64,000 bases of DNA. Source: Insolitispirillum peregrinum (lineage in GTDB: Bacteria > Pseudomonadota > Alphaproteobacteria > Rhodospirillales > Rhodospirillaceae). Where the stretch lies: positions 310,001 to 374,000 of the forward strand of contig NZ_FTOA01000003.1 in the NCBI RefSeq assembly GCF_900156605.1. The letters are read 5' to 3'. A model generated the notes under the pieces. It saw only the letters and a program-made list of their open reading frames with translations, was not told the origin of the DNA and did no database searches. The position numbers and the translations under genes were made by a program. Shown here piece by piece: positions 42,171 to 51,448 of the stretch; the stretch's first letter is position 1, and the number at the start of each line of letters is the position of its first letter.

Positions 42171-43361
42171 ATGTCTTCTCCCCCAGTGGCGGCTGCACCC
42201 GCTGAGTCTGCCCCTGTCGAGAATGCTCCTTCAGCCTGGCTGTTGGGGGTATTGGGCCTGCTGGCGACCTTTACCGCCATCGGTCTGGGGCGCTTTTCCT
42301 TCACGCCGCTGATGCCGATGCTGGTGGCCGAAGGCACCGGGACATCGGTGGCGGTGACGCAAGGGGCGGCCTGGATGATGGCGGGCTACACCGTTGGCGC
42401 ACTGGTGGCGGCCCCGTTGGGGCGGCGGTGGGGTGGGCGGCCTCTGGTCCGGCTGTCGCTGCTGGTCATTCTGCTGGCGTTGGCGCTGGAGTCCCTGCCG
42501 CTGTCGCTGGCGATGCATATTGTGTTGCGTGCCCTGTGCGGTGTCTTTGGGGCGGTGATCATGGTGCTGGGACCGTCGCTGGTTTTGCGCAGTGCCTCGG
42601 CCAGCGGGCGGGCACGGGTGGCTGGCCTGACTTATACCGGCATCGGGGCCGGGACATTGGTCTCGGGGGCTTTGGTGCCGCTGACCGGAACCGTGTCGTC
42701 GGCCTCGCTGGCGCTGGCCGGGTTGGCCGTGCTGGCGGTGATTGCCAGCCTGTGGTTTCCCGTTGGGCCGCCGCAGGCTGCCGCCAGTGGAGTGCCCGGT
42801 GGGGGCAAACGCTCTGCCTCTGTTGTGGCTGTTACGATTGCCTACGCCATTTCCGGGTTTGCCTATATTCCCCATACCGCCCTGTGGGGAAACTTTGTCG
42901 CGCAGGAACTGGGGCGGGGGGTGGTGCTGGCCGGGCATCACTGGATGCTGTTCGGCATCGGGGCAATCAGCGGCCCGCTGATCCTGTCGCGCGTCGCCCA
43001 GTGCTGGGGGGTGCGGCCGACGCTGGTGGCGGTGATGGCGACCAAAAGCCTGATGGTGAGCTTGCCGTGGCTGTCGCAGTCGCCGCTTGCCCTCAGTGTG
43101 TCAATCACCATGGTCGGTGCGTTCTCTCCCGGCATCGTGGCGCTGGTCTCGGCCCGTCTGGCCGAACTGGGGATTGAGCGACTGGCCGCCCGCTGGGGGC
43201 TGGCGACCACCATTTTTGCCATCGTTCAGGCCGCAGGCGGTTGGGCGCATGCGGCGCTGTATGCCCATTTCCACAGTTACCTGCCGCTGTTCCCGATTGC
43301 GGGAGCATCGTTGCTGGTTGCCGCCGCACTGGTGGCCTTTATCCAAGGAGAACAGTCGTGA
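42171..43361 (+). CDS. MFS transporter, YbfB/YjiJ family
   Basis: This 396-residue twelve-helix transporter has the family hallmark IGLGRFSFTPLMPMLVAEG in helix 1 and GAPLGRRWGGRPLVRLSLLV-type loop residues (VAAPLGRRWGGRPLVRLS). It is probably an exporter of a small organic molecule. ATG 42171 follows AAAGGAACCGGC. It is the first gene of a three-gene operon with a GST and a TetR regulator, suggesting export and detoxification of a shared toxic compound. Confidence 0.87.
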   Translation: MSSPPVAAAPAESAPVENAPSAWLLGVLGLLATFTAIGLGRFSFTPLMPMLVAEGTGTSVAVTQGAAWMMAGYTVGALVAAPLGRRWGGRPLVRLSLLVILLALALESLPLSLAMHIVLRALCGVFGAVIMVLGPSLVLRSASASGRARVAGLTYTGIGAGTLVSGALVPLTGTVSSASLALAGLAVLAVIASLWFPVGPPQAAASGVPGGGKRSASVVAVTIAYAISGFAYIPHTALWGNFVAQELGRGVVLAGHHWMLFGIGAISGPLILSRVAQCWGVRPTLVAVMATKSLMVSLPWLSQSPLALSVSITMVGAFSPGIVALVSARLAELGIERLAARWGLATTIFAIVQAAGGWAHAALYAHFHSYLPLFPIAGASLLVAAALVAFIQGEQS

Positions 43362-43969
43362 GCCTTCCGTCCCTGTCGCTGTTGCTGTCGTTTGCCTCGC
43401 CGTTTGCCAACAAGGTGATGAAAAGCGCCCGTTACCTTGATATCCCGCTGGAGTACATCGAAGAGGCCCCCTATGACAGCACCGAGCGGCTGCTGTCGGC
43501 CAATCCGCTGTCAAAGGTGCCTGCCTTGCTGATCGGGGCCTGGCCGGACGGCGGCTCGCCCGAACCGCAGACCATCTTTGACAGTGCGGTGATCTGCCAT
43601 ACGCTGGAACAACTGGCGCAGCAGGTTGGCCGGTCGCAGGAGCTGTTGCCAGCCCGTGGGCCGGGGCGCTGGCGGGCCTTGCGCGACGAAGCCCTGTGCG
43701 ATGGCATTTCCGAGGCCGCCTTGCTGCTGACCATCGAAGGCCGTCGTCCGCCGGAACAGCAATCAGAAAGCTGGCAGGAGCGTTGGCAGGCTGCCATCTG
43801 GCGCGGACTGGCCGATCTGGACCAGCGTCAGGATGAGATTGCTGCCGGGGCGGCCCTGCCGCGCATTGCTTTGGGGGCGGCGCTCGATTACCTCGATCTG
43901 CGCCACGCCGACCGCATCGACTGGCGCAGCCGCCATCCGGCGCTGGAGGCTTTGGCTCTGCGGCCGTGA
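43358..43969 (+). CDS. Glutathione S-transferase family protein
   Basis: This 203-residue protein starts at GTG 43358, overlapping the MFS stop, with AAGGAG upstream. The thioredoxin-like N-terminal domain shows SFASPFANKVMKSARYLDIPLEYIE, with a Ser at the catalytic position, then LSKVPALLI (cis-Pro), IFDSAVICHTLEQL (glutathione-binding ES/DS) and an alpha-helical C-terminal domain. It probably conjugates or isomerises an electrophile with glutathione. It is coupled to the MFS gene upstream and the TetR gene downstream. Confidence 0.86.
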   Translation: MSLPSLSLLLSFASPFANKVMKSARYLDIPLEYIEEAPYDSTERLLSANPLSKVPALLIGAWPDGGSPEPQTIFDSAVICHTLEQLAQQVGRSQELLPARGPGRWRALRDEALCDGISEAALLLTIEGRRPPEQQSESWQERWQAAIWRGLADLDQRQDEIAAGAALPRIALGAALDYLDLRHADRIDWRSRHPALEALALRP

Positions 43970-44055
43970 GATCGGGGAGGGTGGGGGAGGCAGTGATGCC
44001 TCTCCTGCTTTGTTTGTCCTCTTTGGTGGATTGGCTGATATACTGGGGGCTTGCC

Positions 44056-44706
44056 ATGATCAAAAGGACGCCCGCTTCCGTGCCTGATCCAATCTATGCC
44101 CCTCCCGCTGTGTCTGCGCAGTCTTCGGCGCGGGATCGTTTGCTCGCCAGTGCCCAGCGCTTGCTGTGGGAGCTGGGCTATGACGCAATGAGCCCCCGGA
44201 TGGTGCTGGAGGATTCCGGCGTCGGGCAGGGCAGTCTGTACCATCACTTCAAGACCAAGAAAGACCTGGCCCATGCCGCGCTGGAGGGGATCACCGATAG
44301 CCTGATTGCGCGGGCCGATGAGATCTTGCGGGCATCGGAACGCCCGCCGTTGCAGCGCATCAGGGACTGGCTGTCGGTGCCCCGCGATGCCCTGAAGGGC
44401 TGCCGGGTCGGGCGGCTGGTCAATGAGCAGGCGATCCACGATGCGGCCATCGGCGATCCGGTGGGACGGTACTTTGTGGCGGTGCAGGCAGCGTTGCGCG
44501 ATGCGCTGGAGGATGCCCGCCAAACGGGCGAGCTGCGCCCTGACGTTGACGCGGTGGCGGTGGCGGCCATGCTGGTGGCAGCGGTGCAGGGCGGCTATGT
44601 GCTGGCGCGGGGCAGTGGGGACCCGGTGGCGCTGCAGGCGGCCTTGAAAGGGGCGTGGCAGCTTTTGGAAGGACTGGCCGGTGAAAAATATCAAAAACAG
44701 GGTTGA
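44056..44706 (+). CDS. TetR family transcriptional regulator
   Basis: This 216-residue regulator has a TetR DNA-binding domain (ARDRLLASAQRLLWELGYDAMSPRMVLEDSGVGQGSLYHHFKTKKDLAHAALEGI) and a ligand-binding domain. The C-terminal part is TetR_C_16/LmrA-like, with GCRVGRLVNEQAI in the middle. Start 44056 is preferred; an ATG at 43996 has a good GGAGG site but adds a hydrophobic stretch not expected in TetR proteins. As the last gene of the MFS-GST operon it probably represses that operon at the 42126-42149 palindrome. Confidence 0.85.
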   Translation: MIKRTPASVPDPIYAPPAVSAQSSARDRLLASAQRLLWELGYDAMSPRMVLEDSGVGQGSLYHHFKTKKDLAHAALEGITDSLIARADEILRASERPPLQRIRDWLSVPRDALKGCRVGRLVNEQAIHDAAIGDPVGRYFVAVQAALRDALEDARQTGELRPDVDAVAVAAMLVAAVQGGYVLARGSGDPVALQAALKGAWQLLEGLAGEKYQKQG

Positions 44707-44731
44707 CGTTCTTTTTTTGTTCGCGTAATGT
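44703..44731 (+). promoter_or_regulatory. Candidate promoter at the left edge of the phage cassette
   Basis: TTGACG (44703-44708), a 17-base T-rich spacer and TAATGT (44726-44731). It begins at the tetR stop codon and points into the terminase genes, with a terminator-like hairpin in between. Confidence 0.5.
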
Positions 44732-44774
44732 CGCATTATACAGACTGAGGTAATTCTGTCTGGGTCGATTTCAC

Positions 44775-44810
44775 AAAGCCGCCCGCCCGTGTCTCACGGC
44801 GGGCGGCTTT
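44775..44810. terminator. Strong hairpin before the phage cassette
   Basis: AAAGCCGCCCGCC (44775-44787) pairs perfectly with GGCGGGCGGCTTT (44798-44810), 13 bp. It would end transcription from the tetR operon and insulates the phage genes from it. Confidence 0.75.
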
Positions 44811-44831
44811 GCTTTGTGGAGGAAGATGCGG

Positions 44832-45311
44832 ATGGGGAACGAACAGACCATCCAGCGCAGGGGGCGTGCGGCGGCACAGCGAAAGGCATTTCTGGCGGCG
44901 CTGTCCGACGGGCTGAGCGTCAGTGGGGCGGCCCGGCAGGCCGGTGTGGCGCGGGGAACCATGTATTACTGGCGGGAGGAAGACCCCGGGTTTGCGGCAG
45001 ACTGGAAAGAGGCGGAAGAAGCCGGGGCCGATGCGCTGGAAGACGAAGCCCTGCGGCGGGCGGTGTCGGGATTGGTCGAGCCGGTGTTTTACGGCGGCAA
45101 GGAAGTCGGCGAGGTGCGGAAATATTCCGATAGCCTGCTGGTGTTTTTGCTGAAAGCCCGCCGTCCTGACAAATACCGCGATCGGGTCAGCACGGAAGTC
45201 TCGGGGCCCCATGGTGGGCCGGTTGAGTTGAGTGACACCGAACGCGAGGCGCGGATCCAGTCCTTGCTGGCGCTGGCAGCCGAACGATCGGGGGCGAAAC
45301 AGGGGTTCTGA
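44832..45311 (+). CDS. Phage terminase small subunit-like protein
   Basis: This 159-residue protein has an N-terminal helix-turn-helix (FLAALSDGLSVSGAARQAGVARGTMYYWREEDPGFAADW) typical of terminase small subunits. A helical middle (EAEEAGADALEDEALRRAVSGL), FLLKARRPDKYRDRV and a tail complete the family layout. It would recognise phage DNA and start packaging together with the large subunit. Either ATG 44826 or ATG 44832 is possible; 44832 has better spacing from GGAGG. It opens the cassette and lies 96 bases before terL. Confidence 0.78.
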   Translation: MGNEQTIQRRGRAAAQRKAFLAALSDGLSVSGAARQAGVARGTMYYWREEDPGFAADWKEAEEAGADALEDEALRRAVSGLVEPVFYGGKEVGEVRKYSDSLLVFLLKARRPDKYRDRVSTEVSGPHGGPVELSDTEREARIQSLLALAAERSGAKQGF

Positions 45312-45407
45312 TCATCAGGTTGGTTTTCCGCCAACGTCCGCGTGTGATGAGAGCTTCATCATGGCGGGCTTTTTGTTGTCCCGATGGGGTGAAAACGAGA
45401 CACCAAG

Positions 45408-46931
45408 ATGAAGAGCGACAGTGTGAAGCACCTGCTCGCCCACCTGACCCCCGATGAGCTGGCCGAGCTGGACAGCCTGCTGACGGTGGGCAAGGTGTGG
45501 ATGCCGCTGCCGGGGCCGCAGGCGGTGGCCTATGACAGCCGGGCCGATGTGATCGGCTACGGCGGGTCTGCTGGCGGCGGGAAAACCGATCTGGCCCTGG
45601 GGATGGCGCTGACGAAACACACCGTCAGCGCCATTTTTCGTCGCGAGGCGACCCAGTTGCACGGGATCATTGAACGCCTTGCCGAGCTGCGGCAGGGCCG
45701 TGACGGCTATAACGGTTCGGAAAAAATCTGGCGTCTGGGTGATGGCAAGCGGATCGAGTTCGGATCAGCCCCCAATGCGGGCGATGAAACCCGCTATCAG
45801 GGTCGCCCGAAAGACCTGTTGGTGATCGACGAGGCAACCAACTTTCTGGAACAGCAGGTTCGCTTTCTCATGGGCTGGGTGCGCACCACCATCCCCGGCC
45901 AGCACTGCCAGACGTTGATGACCTTCAACCCGCCGACCAATGCCGACGGGCAATGGATCATCGCCTTTTTTGCCCCGTGGCTGGACCGCACACACCCCAA
46001 CCCGGCGCAGGCCGGAGAGGTGCGCTGGTTCGCCAGCCTGGACGGGCGCGACGTGGAACTGACCAGCCCCGAGCCGTTCAGCCACAACGGCGAACTGATC
46101 AAGCCGCAGTCGCGCACCTTCATTCCGTCGCGCATCACCGACAACCCCTATCTGATGGGAACCGGCTACATGGCAACGCTGCAATCTTTGCCCGAGCCGT
46201 TGCGCTCGCAGATGCTGCACGGCGACTTTACCGCCGGGCTGGAGGATGACGCCTATCAGGTGATTCCGTCGGCGTGGGTGATCGCGGCACAGGACCGTTG
46301 GCAGCCGCGTGATGTGTCCGGCAAAGGTCCGATGGACAGCATGGGGGTGGACGTGGCGCGTGGTGGGCGCGATGAGACAGTGATCGTCCGCCGTCACGGG
46401 GCATGGTTTGACGAACTGGTGACCCATCCGGGCAGCGCCTCGCCCGATGGTCCCAGTGTGGCGGCGCAGGTGCTGGCGGTGCGGCGCGATGCTGCCCCGG
46501 TCCACATCGACGTGGTCGGCTGGGGAGCCAGTCCGTTCGACTTCCTGCTGTCGAACGGGGTGCAGACGCTGGGCATCAACGGGGCGTCAAAGTCCCATGG
46601 CACCAGCCGCGAGGGCGGGTTGCGCTTTGTCAACCGCCGCGCCGAAGTGTGGTGGCGGCTGCGTGAGGCGCTTGACCCCTTAAGCCCGCAACCGCTGGCC
46701 CTGCCGAAAGACCCGCGCCTGCGGGCTGATCTGTGCGCCCCGAAATGGACGCTGGGAACCGGCGGCATCCAGATTGAAAGCAAGGACGACATTATTGCCC
46801 GGCTGGGCCGCTCGCCTGACCGGGGCGATGCGGTGGCGCTGGCGCTGATTTCCACCCTGAAAGACAACGTGCGGGCGTCGGCTCCGGCCTTTGCGGTCGG
46901 GGCGGACTATGACCCCTTTGGAGGACAGTAA
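45408..46931 (+). CDS. terL: Phage terminase large subunit
   Basis: This 507-residue packaging motor has an N-terminal ATPase with Walker A GGSAGGGKT (residues 52-60) and Walker B LLVIDEAT (137-144). The C-terminal RuvC-like nuclease has acidic residues at Asp315 in MGVDVARGGRDETVIV, in VHIDVVGWGASPFDFL and in SPDRGDAVALALIS. All expected catalytic residues are present, so packaging and cleavage could work. The upstream gap holds a small TGATGAGAGCTTCATCA hairpin. Confidence 0.93.
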   Translation: MKSDSVKHLLAHLTPDELAELDSLLTVGKVWMPLPGPQAVAYDSRADVIGYGGSAGGGKTDLALGMALTKHTVSAIFRREATQLHGIIERLAELRQGRDGYNGSEKIWRLGDGKRIEFGSAPNAGDETRYQGRPKDLLVIDEATNFLEQQVRFLMGWVRTTIPGQHCQTLMTFNPPTNADGQWIIAFFAPWLDRTHPNPAQAGEVRWFASLDGRDVELTSPEPFSHNGELIKPQSRTFIPSRITDNPYLMGTGYMATLQSLPEPLRSQMLHGDFTAGLEDDAYQVIPSAWVIAAQDRWQPRDVSGKGPMDSMGVDVARGGRDETVIVRRHGAWFDELVTHPGSASPDGPSVAAQVLAVRRDAAPVHIDVVGWGASPFDFLLSNGVQTLGINGASKSHGTSREGGLRFVNRRAEVWWRLREALDPLSPQPLALPKDPRLRADLCAPKWTLGTGGIQIESKDDIIARLGRSPDRGDAVALALISTLKDNVRASAPAFAVGADYDPFGGQ

Positions 46932-46932
46932 G

Positions 46933-47145
46933 ATGGGATTGTTTGGCGGCAGCAGCGCCACCCCGACGGTGGCAACGATCACTCCGACCAAGGCGGCAAG
47001 CATGGCTGATAGCGCCGTGCAGGACGCCTATGCGGCGTCGCGCAAACGCTATAGCGCGGCGGGCACCAACACCACCGTTCTGACCAGTGGCAGCGGGGCT
47101 AGCGGGGCCACCACCACCGGCGGCAAGACCCTGCTGGGCCAGTAA
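46933..47145 (+). CDS. Small phage protein of unknown function
   Basis: This 70-residue protein (MGLFGGSSATPTVATITPTK...TTGGKTLLGQ) is rich in Ala, Thr, Ser and Gly. A GGAGGACAGTAAG ribosome-binding site precedes it, one base after the terL stop. Similar short proteins often sit between terminase and portal in podoviruses. I see no domain. Confidence 0.7.
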   Translation: MGLFGGSSATPTVATITPTKAASMADSAVQDAYAASRKRYSAAGTNTTVLTSGSGASGATTTGGKTLLGQ

Positions 47146-47146
47146 G

Positions 47147-48964
47147 ATGGAAACGCTTCTCCAAAAGGCGCAGCCCCCCTCCGGTGCCGCCCCGCCGCGT
47201 CCGGTGCCGCCGCGCCCACCGGCGACCAAAACCATCAGCGTCTCCCCCGCCGAGGCCACCCGCATTCGCCAGCAGGTGCAACAGCGCCACGCCGCCCTGA
47301 AGTCCGAGCGCGAAAGCTGGGTCGATCACTGGCGGCAGGTGTCGGACGTGGTTCTGCCGCGCCGGGGGCGGTTCCTGACCAGCGACCGCAACAAGGGCAG
47401 CCGCCGGAACCGCAAGGTGATCGACAACACTGCCACGCTGGCGTTGCGTGATCTGGCCTCGGGGTTAATGGGCGGGGTCACCTCTCCGGCCCGCCCGTGG
47501 TTCCGCCTGTCCACCCAGCGGCCCGGCCTGATCGAAGACGGTGACGCCAGTCGCTGGCTGGCGGACGTCGAGCGGCTGATGCGGGAAATCTTCAACCGCT
47601 CGAACACCTACAACGCCCTGTTCTCGGTCTATGAGGAACTGGCCGCGTTCGGAACGGCGGCGATGCTGGTCTATGAGGATTACGATACCGTTATCTCCTG
47701 CGAAACCCTGACTGCCGGGCAGTACTGCGTTGCCCCCGACAAGCACGGGCGGGTGCATGCCCTGTACCGTGACCACGCGATGACCGTCGAACAGGTGGTG
47801 CAGGAGTTCGTTGAAACCGCGCCTGGCGATTATGACTGGTCGGTTGTCTCTGACGCGGTGCGCCAGCAGTGGGAGCGCGGCCAGCGTGACGGCTGGGTGG
47901 ACGTGGTGCAGGCCATCGAGCCGAACCCCGACCACCGTCCGGACAGCAAGCTAGCCCGTCATGCCCGGTTTCGTTCGCTGTGGCTGGAAGTCGGTGGCCG
48001 GCCTGACCGGCTGTTGCGGCTGTCGGGCTTTCAGGAGTTTCCCGCCCTCTGTCCGCGCTGGAACATCGCCGGGGCGGACATCTACGGCACCTCACCGGCG
48101 ATGGACGCGCTGGGCGATGTTGAACAGTTGCAGATGCAGGAACGCGAAAAGGCCAAGGCCATTCAAAAGATGGTCAACCCGCCACTGAACGTGCCGACCA
48201 GCACCCAGCGCAATGCGGTGGTCAATGCCCTGCCCAACGGCATCACCTATTTCGACCCGACCAGCGGTGGCACCACGGCGGCGATGGCAACGCCGCTGTA
48301 TCAGGTGCAGCCGCGGGTGATGGAATTGCAGCAGGACATGGAAATTGTCCGCCAGCGTGTGCGGTCAGCGTTCCATGCCGATCTGTGGCGGATGATCACC
48401 GACCTGGACCGCTCGGGCATCACCGCCACCGAGGTTGACGCCCGGCGGGAAGAAAAGCTGGTGATGCTGGGTCCGGTACTGGAGCGACTGCATCACGAGC
48501 TGCTGGACCCGCTGATTGACCGCACCTTTGCCATTGCCCAGCGGGCGGGCATCCTGCCGGAGATTCCCGAGGTGTTGGGCGGGCAGGATATCCGCGTCGA
48601 GTACATTTCGATGCTGGCGCAGGCTCAGCGGGCGGTGGCGATCAACGGTATCGAGCGGATGGTGGGCTTTGTCGGCCAGTTGGCGCAGATGGACCCGTCG
48701 GTGCTCGACAAACTGGATCGTGATCAGGCAGTGGACGAAGTGGCCGAAGCTATCGGTGCGCCGCCCCGACTGATCCGCTCTGATACCGAGGTGGGCCAGA
48801 TGCGCGAGCAACGGGCGCAGGCGCAGGCCCAGCAAGCGCAGGCGCAACAGCAGATGGCGATGATGCAGCAGGTGGCGCAGGGGGCGCAAACCCTGTCGCA
48901 GACTGACACCAGCGGGCAGAACGCCCTGACCGACCTGCTGGCGCTGACCGGGGGGGTGTTGTGA
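47147..48964 (+). CDS. Podovirus portal (head-to-tail connector) protein
   Basis: This 605-residue protein resembles head-to-tail connecting proteins of T7/BPP-1-type podoviruses. The conserved start RHAALKSERESWVDHWRQVSDVVLPRRGRFL leads into NTATLALRDLASGLMGGVTSPARPWFRL. The middle contains the FGTAAMLVYEDYD and AGADIYGTSPAMDALGDVEQLQ segments. A Gln/Ala-rich coiled-coil barrel (~560-590) precedes the C-terminus. It forms the dodecameric ring through which DNA is packaged. It begins one base after the preceding stop and overlaps the next ATG. Confidence 0.9.
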   Translation: METLLQKAQPPSGAAPPRPVPPRPPATKTISVSPAEATRIRQQVQQRHAALKSERESWVDHWRQVSDVVLPRRGRFLTSDRNKGSRRNRKVIDNTATLALRDLASGLMGGVTSPARPWFRLSTQRPGLIEDGDASRWLADVERLMREIFNRSNTYNALFSVYEELAAFGTAAMLVYEDYDTVISCETLTAGQYCVAPDKHGRVHALYRDHAMTVEQVVQEFVETAPGDYDWSVVSDAVRQQWERGQRDGWVDVVQAIEPNPDHRPDSKLARHARFRSLWLEVGGRPDRLLRLSGFQEFPALCPRWNIAGADIYGTSPAMDALGDVEQLQMQEREKAKAIQKMVNPPLNVPTSTQRNAVVNALPNGITYFDPTSGGTTAAMATPLYQVQPRVMELQQDMEIVRQRVRSAFHADLWRMITDLDRSGITATEVDARREEKLVMLGPVLERLHHELLDPLIDRTFAIAQRAGILPEIPEVLGGQDIRVEYISMLAQAQRAVAINGIERMVGFVGQLAQMDPSVLDKLDRDQAVDEVAEAIGAPPRLIRSDTEVGQMREQRAQAQAQQAQAQQQMAMMQQVAQGAQTLSQTDTSGQNALTDLLALTGGVL

Positions 48965-49275
48965 TGCAGGAACTTCCCTTTGCCATTGACGCCCCCGAGC
49001 AGGAACAGCGCCGCAAGGACAAGGCCAGCGAAGCCGCCGAGCGTGACGCCGCCGACCTGCGGGCGGTGCTGGCGCTGCCCGAGGGCCGCCGTCTGCTGGC
49101 CGCGCTGATTGCGCAGGCGGCACCGCTGGCGACCACCTTTCAGGCCGACCCGCTGACGATGGCCTTCCGCGAGGGCCACCGCAACGCCGGTCTGGCCCTG
49201 ATTGCCCGCATCAGCCAGACCGCGCCGGAGTATCTGGCCGGGCTGGTATTCCAGAACCAAGACACAACGGAGTAA
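48964..49275 (+). CDS. Bbp19 family phage protein
   Basis: This 103-residue protein carries the family core DLRAVLALPEGRRLLAALIAQAAPLATTFQADPLTMAFREGHRNAGLALIARI, matching proteins named after gene bbp19 of Bordetella phage BPP-1. Its role is not known. The ATG overlaps the portal stop (TGATG). Together with the Bbp17- and Bbp16-like proteins it ties this cassette to the BPP-1 type of podovirus. Confidence 0.82.
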   Translation: MQELPFAIDAPEQEQRRKDKASEAAERDAADLRAVLALPEGRRLLAALIAQAAPLATTFQADPLTMAFREGHRNAGLALIARISQTAPEYLAGLVFQNQDTTE

Positions 49276-49283
49276 TCCCGACC

Positions 49284-49871
49284 ATGGACCCCATTGCCAC
49301 CACCACCGCCCCGGAAGCCCCGGCGGCGGCTCCTGCTGCTGCGCCTGCGCCTGTGCCTGCGGCGGTTGAGATTGCGGCTCCTGAGGCGCCCACCCTGCTC
49401 GGGGCACTGTCTGCTGAAACTGCTCCTGACTACTCGGCCCTGGCCTTGCCCGAAGGGGCTACCGCCGATCCGGCGACCATGGACGCCTTCAAGGCGGTTC
49501 TGGGCGAACACAAGCTGCCGACCGAAAGCGCGCAAAAGCTGCTCGATCTGCATTTGCAGACTTTGCAGGCCCAGCAGCAGCAGATGCAACAGACCGTTGC
49601 TGGCTGGGCGCAACAGGTCGGGAATGACCCGGAAATTGGCGGTTCAGGGCAGGAGCAGGCCCTTGGGCTGGCCCGGCAGGCGCTGGATACCTATGGCTCG
49701 CCGGAGCTGATCAGCGTGCTGAATGATACCGGCCTTGGCAATCACCCGGCGGTGATCCGCGCCTTTTACCGCATGGGCAAGGCCATTGCCGAAGACGGGC
49801 GCAAGGGGCCGAGCCATGGTGTTGCCCCTGACCCGCTGCGGGCGCTGTATCCGACCATGTTCAAGGACTGA
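49284..49871 (+). CDS. Probable capsid scaffold protein
   Basis: This 195-residue protein has an Ala/Pro-rich N-terminus (residues 5-35) and a helical centre with a Gln-rich coiled-coil (SAQKLLDLHLQTLQAQQQQMQQTVAGWAQQV). The C-terminal region (GNHPAVIRAFYRMGKAIAEDG) is often seen in podovirus scaffold or protease-like proteins. Its position directly before the capsid gene supports a scaffolding role. There is no protease motif I can identify. Confidence 0.7.
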   Translation: MDPIATTTAPEAPAAAPAAAPAPVPAAVEIAAPEAPTLLGALSAETAPDYSALALPEGATADPATMDAFKAVLGEHKLPTESAQKLLDLHLQTLQAQQQQMQQTVAGWAQQVGNDPEIGGSGQEQALGLARQALDTYGSPELISVLNDTGLGNHPAVIRAFYRMGKAIAEDGRKGPSHGVAPDPLRALYPTMFKD

Positions 49872-49915
49872 TACCGGGTCGCCGACCAAACCCTCAAACA
49901 TAAGGACCAAATCCC

Positions 49916-50908
49916 ATGGCTACTCTCGCCAATACCAACCCGACCCTTGCCGATCTGGTGAAGGCCACCGACCCCGACGGCAGCATTGCCAGTGTGGTGG
50001 AAGTTCTGTCGCAGTCGAACGAAATCCTTGATGACATGACGTGGATTGAAGGAAACCTGCCGACCGGTCACCGGTCCACCATCCGCACCGGCCTGCCGGT
50101 GCCGACCTGGCGCAAGCTGTACGGCGGCGTGCAGCCCGCCAAGTCGGAACGGGTGCAGATCACCGACAATTGCGGCATGCTGGAAGCCTATGCCGAAATC
50201 GACAAGGCGCTGGCTGATCTGAACGGCAACACCGCCGCCTTTCGCCTGTCGGAAGACCGCGCCCACATCGAGGGCATGAGCCAGGCGATGGCGACGGCGC
50301 TGTTCTATGGCAATGAAACCACCACCCCGGCGGCCTTCACCGGGCTGGCCCCGCGTTACAACAGCCTGAGCGCCGAGAACGCCGACAACATCGTCTCGCA
50401 TGGCGGGTCTGGCAGCGACAATGCCTCGATCTGGCTGGTGGTGTGGGGGCCGGACTCGGTCCATGGCATCACGCCCAAGGGCAGCAAGGCCGGGTTGCAG
50501 AGCAGGGATCTGGGCGAAGTCACCGTCGAGGATGTCGATGGCAGCGGTGGCCGCATGCAGGCCTATCGCACGCATTATCGTTGGGATGCCGGGCTGACCG
50601 TGCGCGACTGGCGCTATGTGGTGCGCATCGCCAACATCGACGTCAGCGATCTGGGCACGCTGGCGAATACCAAAAACCTGATCACCTCGATGGTGATGGC
50701 CTCGGAACGTATCCCGGCGTTGGGCAAGGGCCGCGCCTGCTGGTACGTCAACCGCACCATCCGCGAAAAGCTGCGGCTGGGGATCACCGAAAAGATCGTC
50801 AACAACCTGAGCTGGGAAACCGTGGCGGGCAAGCGGGTGATGACCTTTGACGACATTCCGGTGCGTCGCTGCGACGTGCTGTTGAACACCGAAGCGGCTG
50901 TTTCGTAA
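49916..50908 (+). CDS. Major capsid protein (BPP-1 Bbp17-like)
   Basis: This 330-residue protein begins MATLANTNPTLADLVKATDPDGSIASVVEVLSQSNEILDDMTWIEGNLPTGHRSTIRTGLPVPTWRKLYGGV. That opening is characteristic of major capsid proteins of BPP-1-like podoviruses, which have an HK97-type fold. The stretch HIEGMSQAMATALFYGNETTTPAAFTGLAPRY is also typical. It forms the icosahedral shell and is followed by its cement protein gene. Confidence 0.88.
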   Translation: MATLANTNPTLADLVKATDPDGSIASVVEVLSQSNEILDDMTWIEGNLPTGHRSTIRTGLPVPTWRKLYGGVQPAKSERVQITDNCGMLEAYAEIDKALADLNGNTAAFRLSEDRAHIEGMSQAMATALFYGNETTTPAAFTGLAPRYNSLSAENADNIVSHGGSGSDNASIWLVVWGPDSVHGITPKGSKAGLQSRDLGEVTVEDVDGSGGRMQAYRTHYRWDAGLTVRDWRYVVRIANIDVSDLGTLANTKNLITSMVMASERIPALGKGRACWYVNRTIREKLRLGITEKIVNNLSWETVAGKRVMTFDDIPVRRCDVLLNTEAAVS

Positions 50909-50936
50909 CCGCCTCCTGCACGAAGGACACATCACG

Positions 50937-51383
50937 ATGATCATCGACACCCGAACCCAGTTCTGTTCCGCCATCGCGCTGAATACCGGCGCGGCGGGCA
51001 CCTACACCATTGGCGACGTGATCGACCTGAAAACCGCCGGGCTGGATATCGGCCACGGCGAGCCGCTGTATCTGGTGATTCAGGTCAGCACCACCGCCAC
51101 CTCCGGCGGGTCGGCCACTGCCACCTTCACCCTTGCCAGCGACAGCACCGCCAGCATCGCCACCGATGGGTCGGCCACCGTCCATTACACCACCGGGGCC
51201 ATCGCCCTGTCGGCGCTGACCGCCGGGACGATGGTGGCGGTGGTGGCCCTGCCGCAGGGCACCTATGAACGTTATTTCGGCCTGTTGCAGACCACCGGCA
51301 CTGCGGCCTTTACCGCTGGCAAGATCAACGCCTTCCTGACCCTCAACCCGCCGAAGTGGAAGGCCTATTCCGACGGCATCTGA
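50937..51383 (+). CDS. Bbp16 family capsid cement protein
   Basis: This 148-residue beta-rich protein is full of Thr, Ser, Ala and Gly (MIIDTRTQFCSAIALNTGAAGTYTIGDVIDL...). It fits the Bbp16 cement proteins that decorate and stabilise BPP-1-type capsids, and it lies directly after the capsid gene as in BPP-1. Confidence 0.83.
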   Translation: MIIDTRTQFCSAIALNTGAAGTYTIGDVIDLKTAGLDIGHGEPLYLVIQVSTTATSGGSATATFTLASDSTASIATDGSATVHYTTGAIALSALTAGTMVAVVALPQGTYERYFGLLQTTGTAAFTAGKINAFLTLNPPKWKAYSDGI

Positions 51384-51448
51384 ATCTGGTCCTGATGTGT
51401 GTTGCGGCCCCTGCCATCCGGCGGGGGCTTTTGCTTTTGGAGGTTTGA

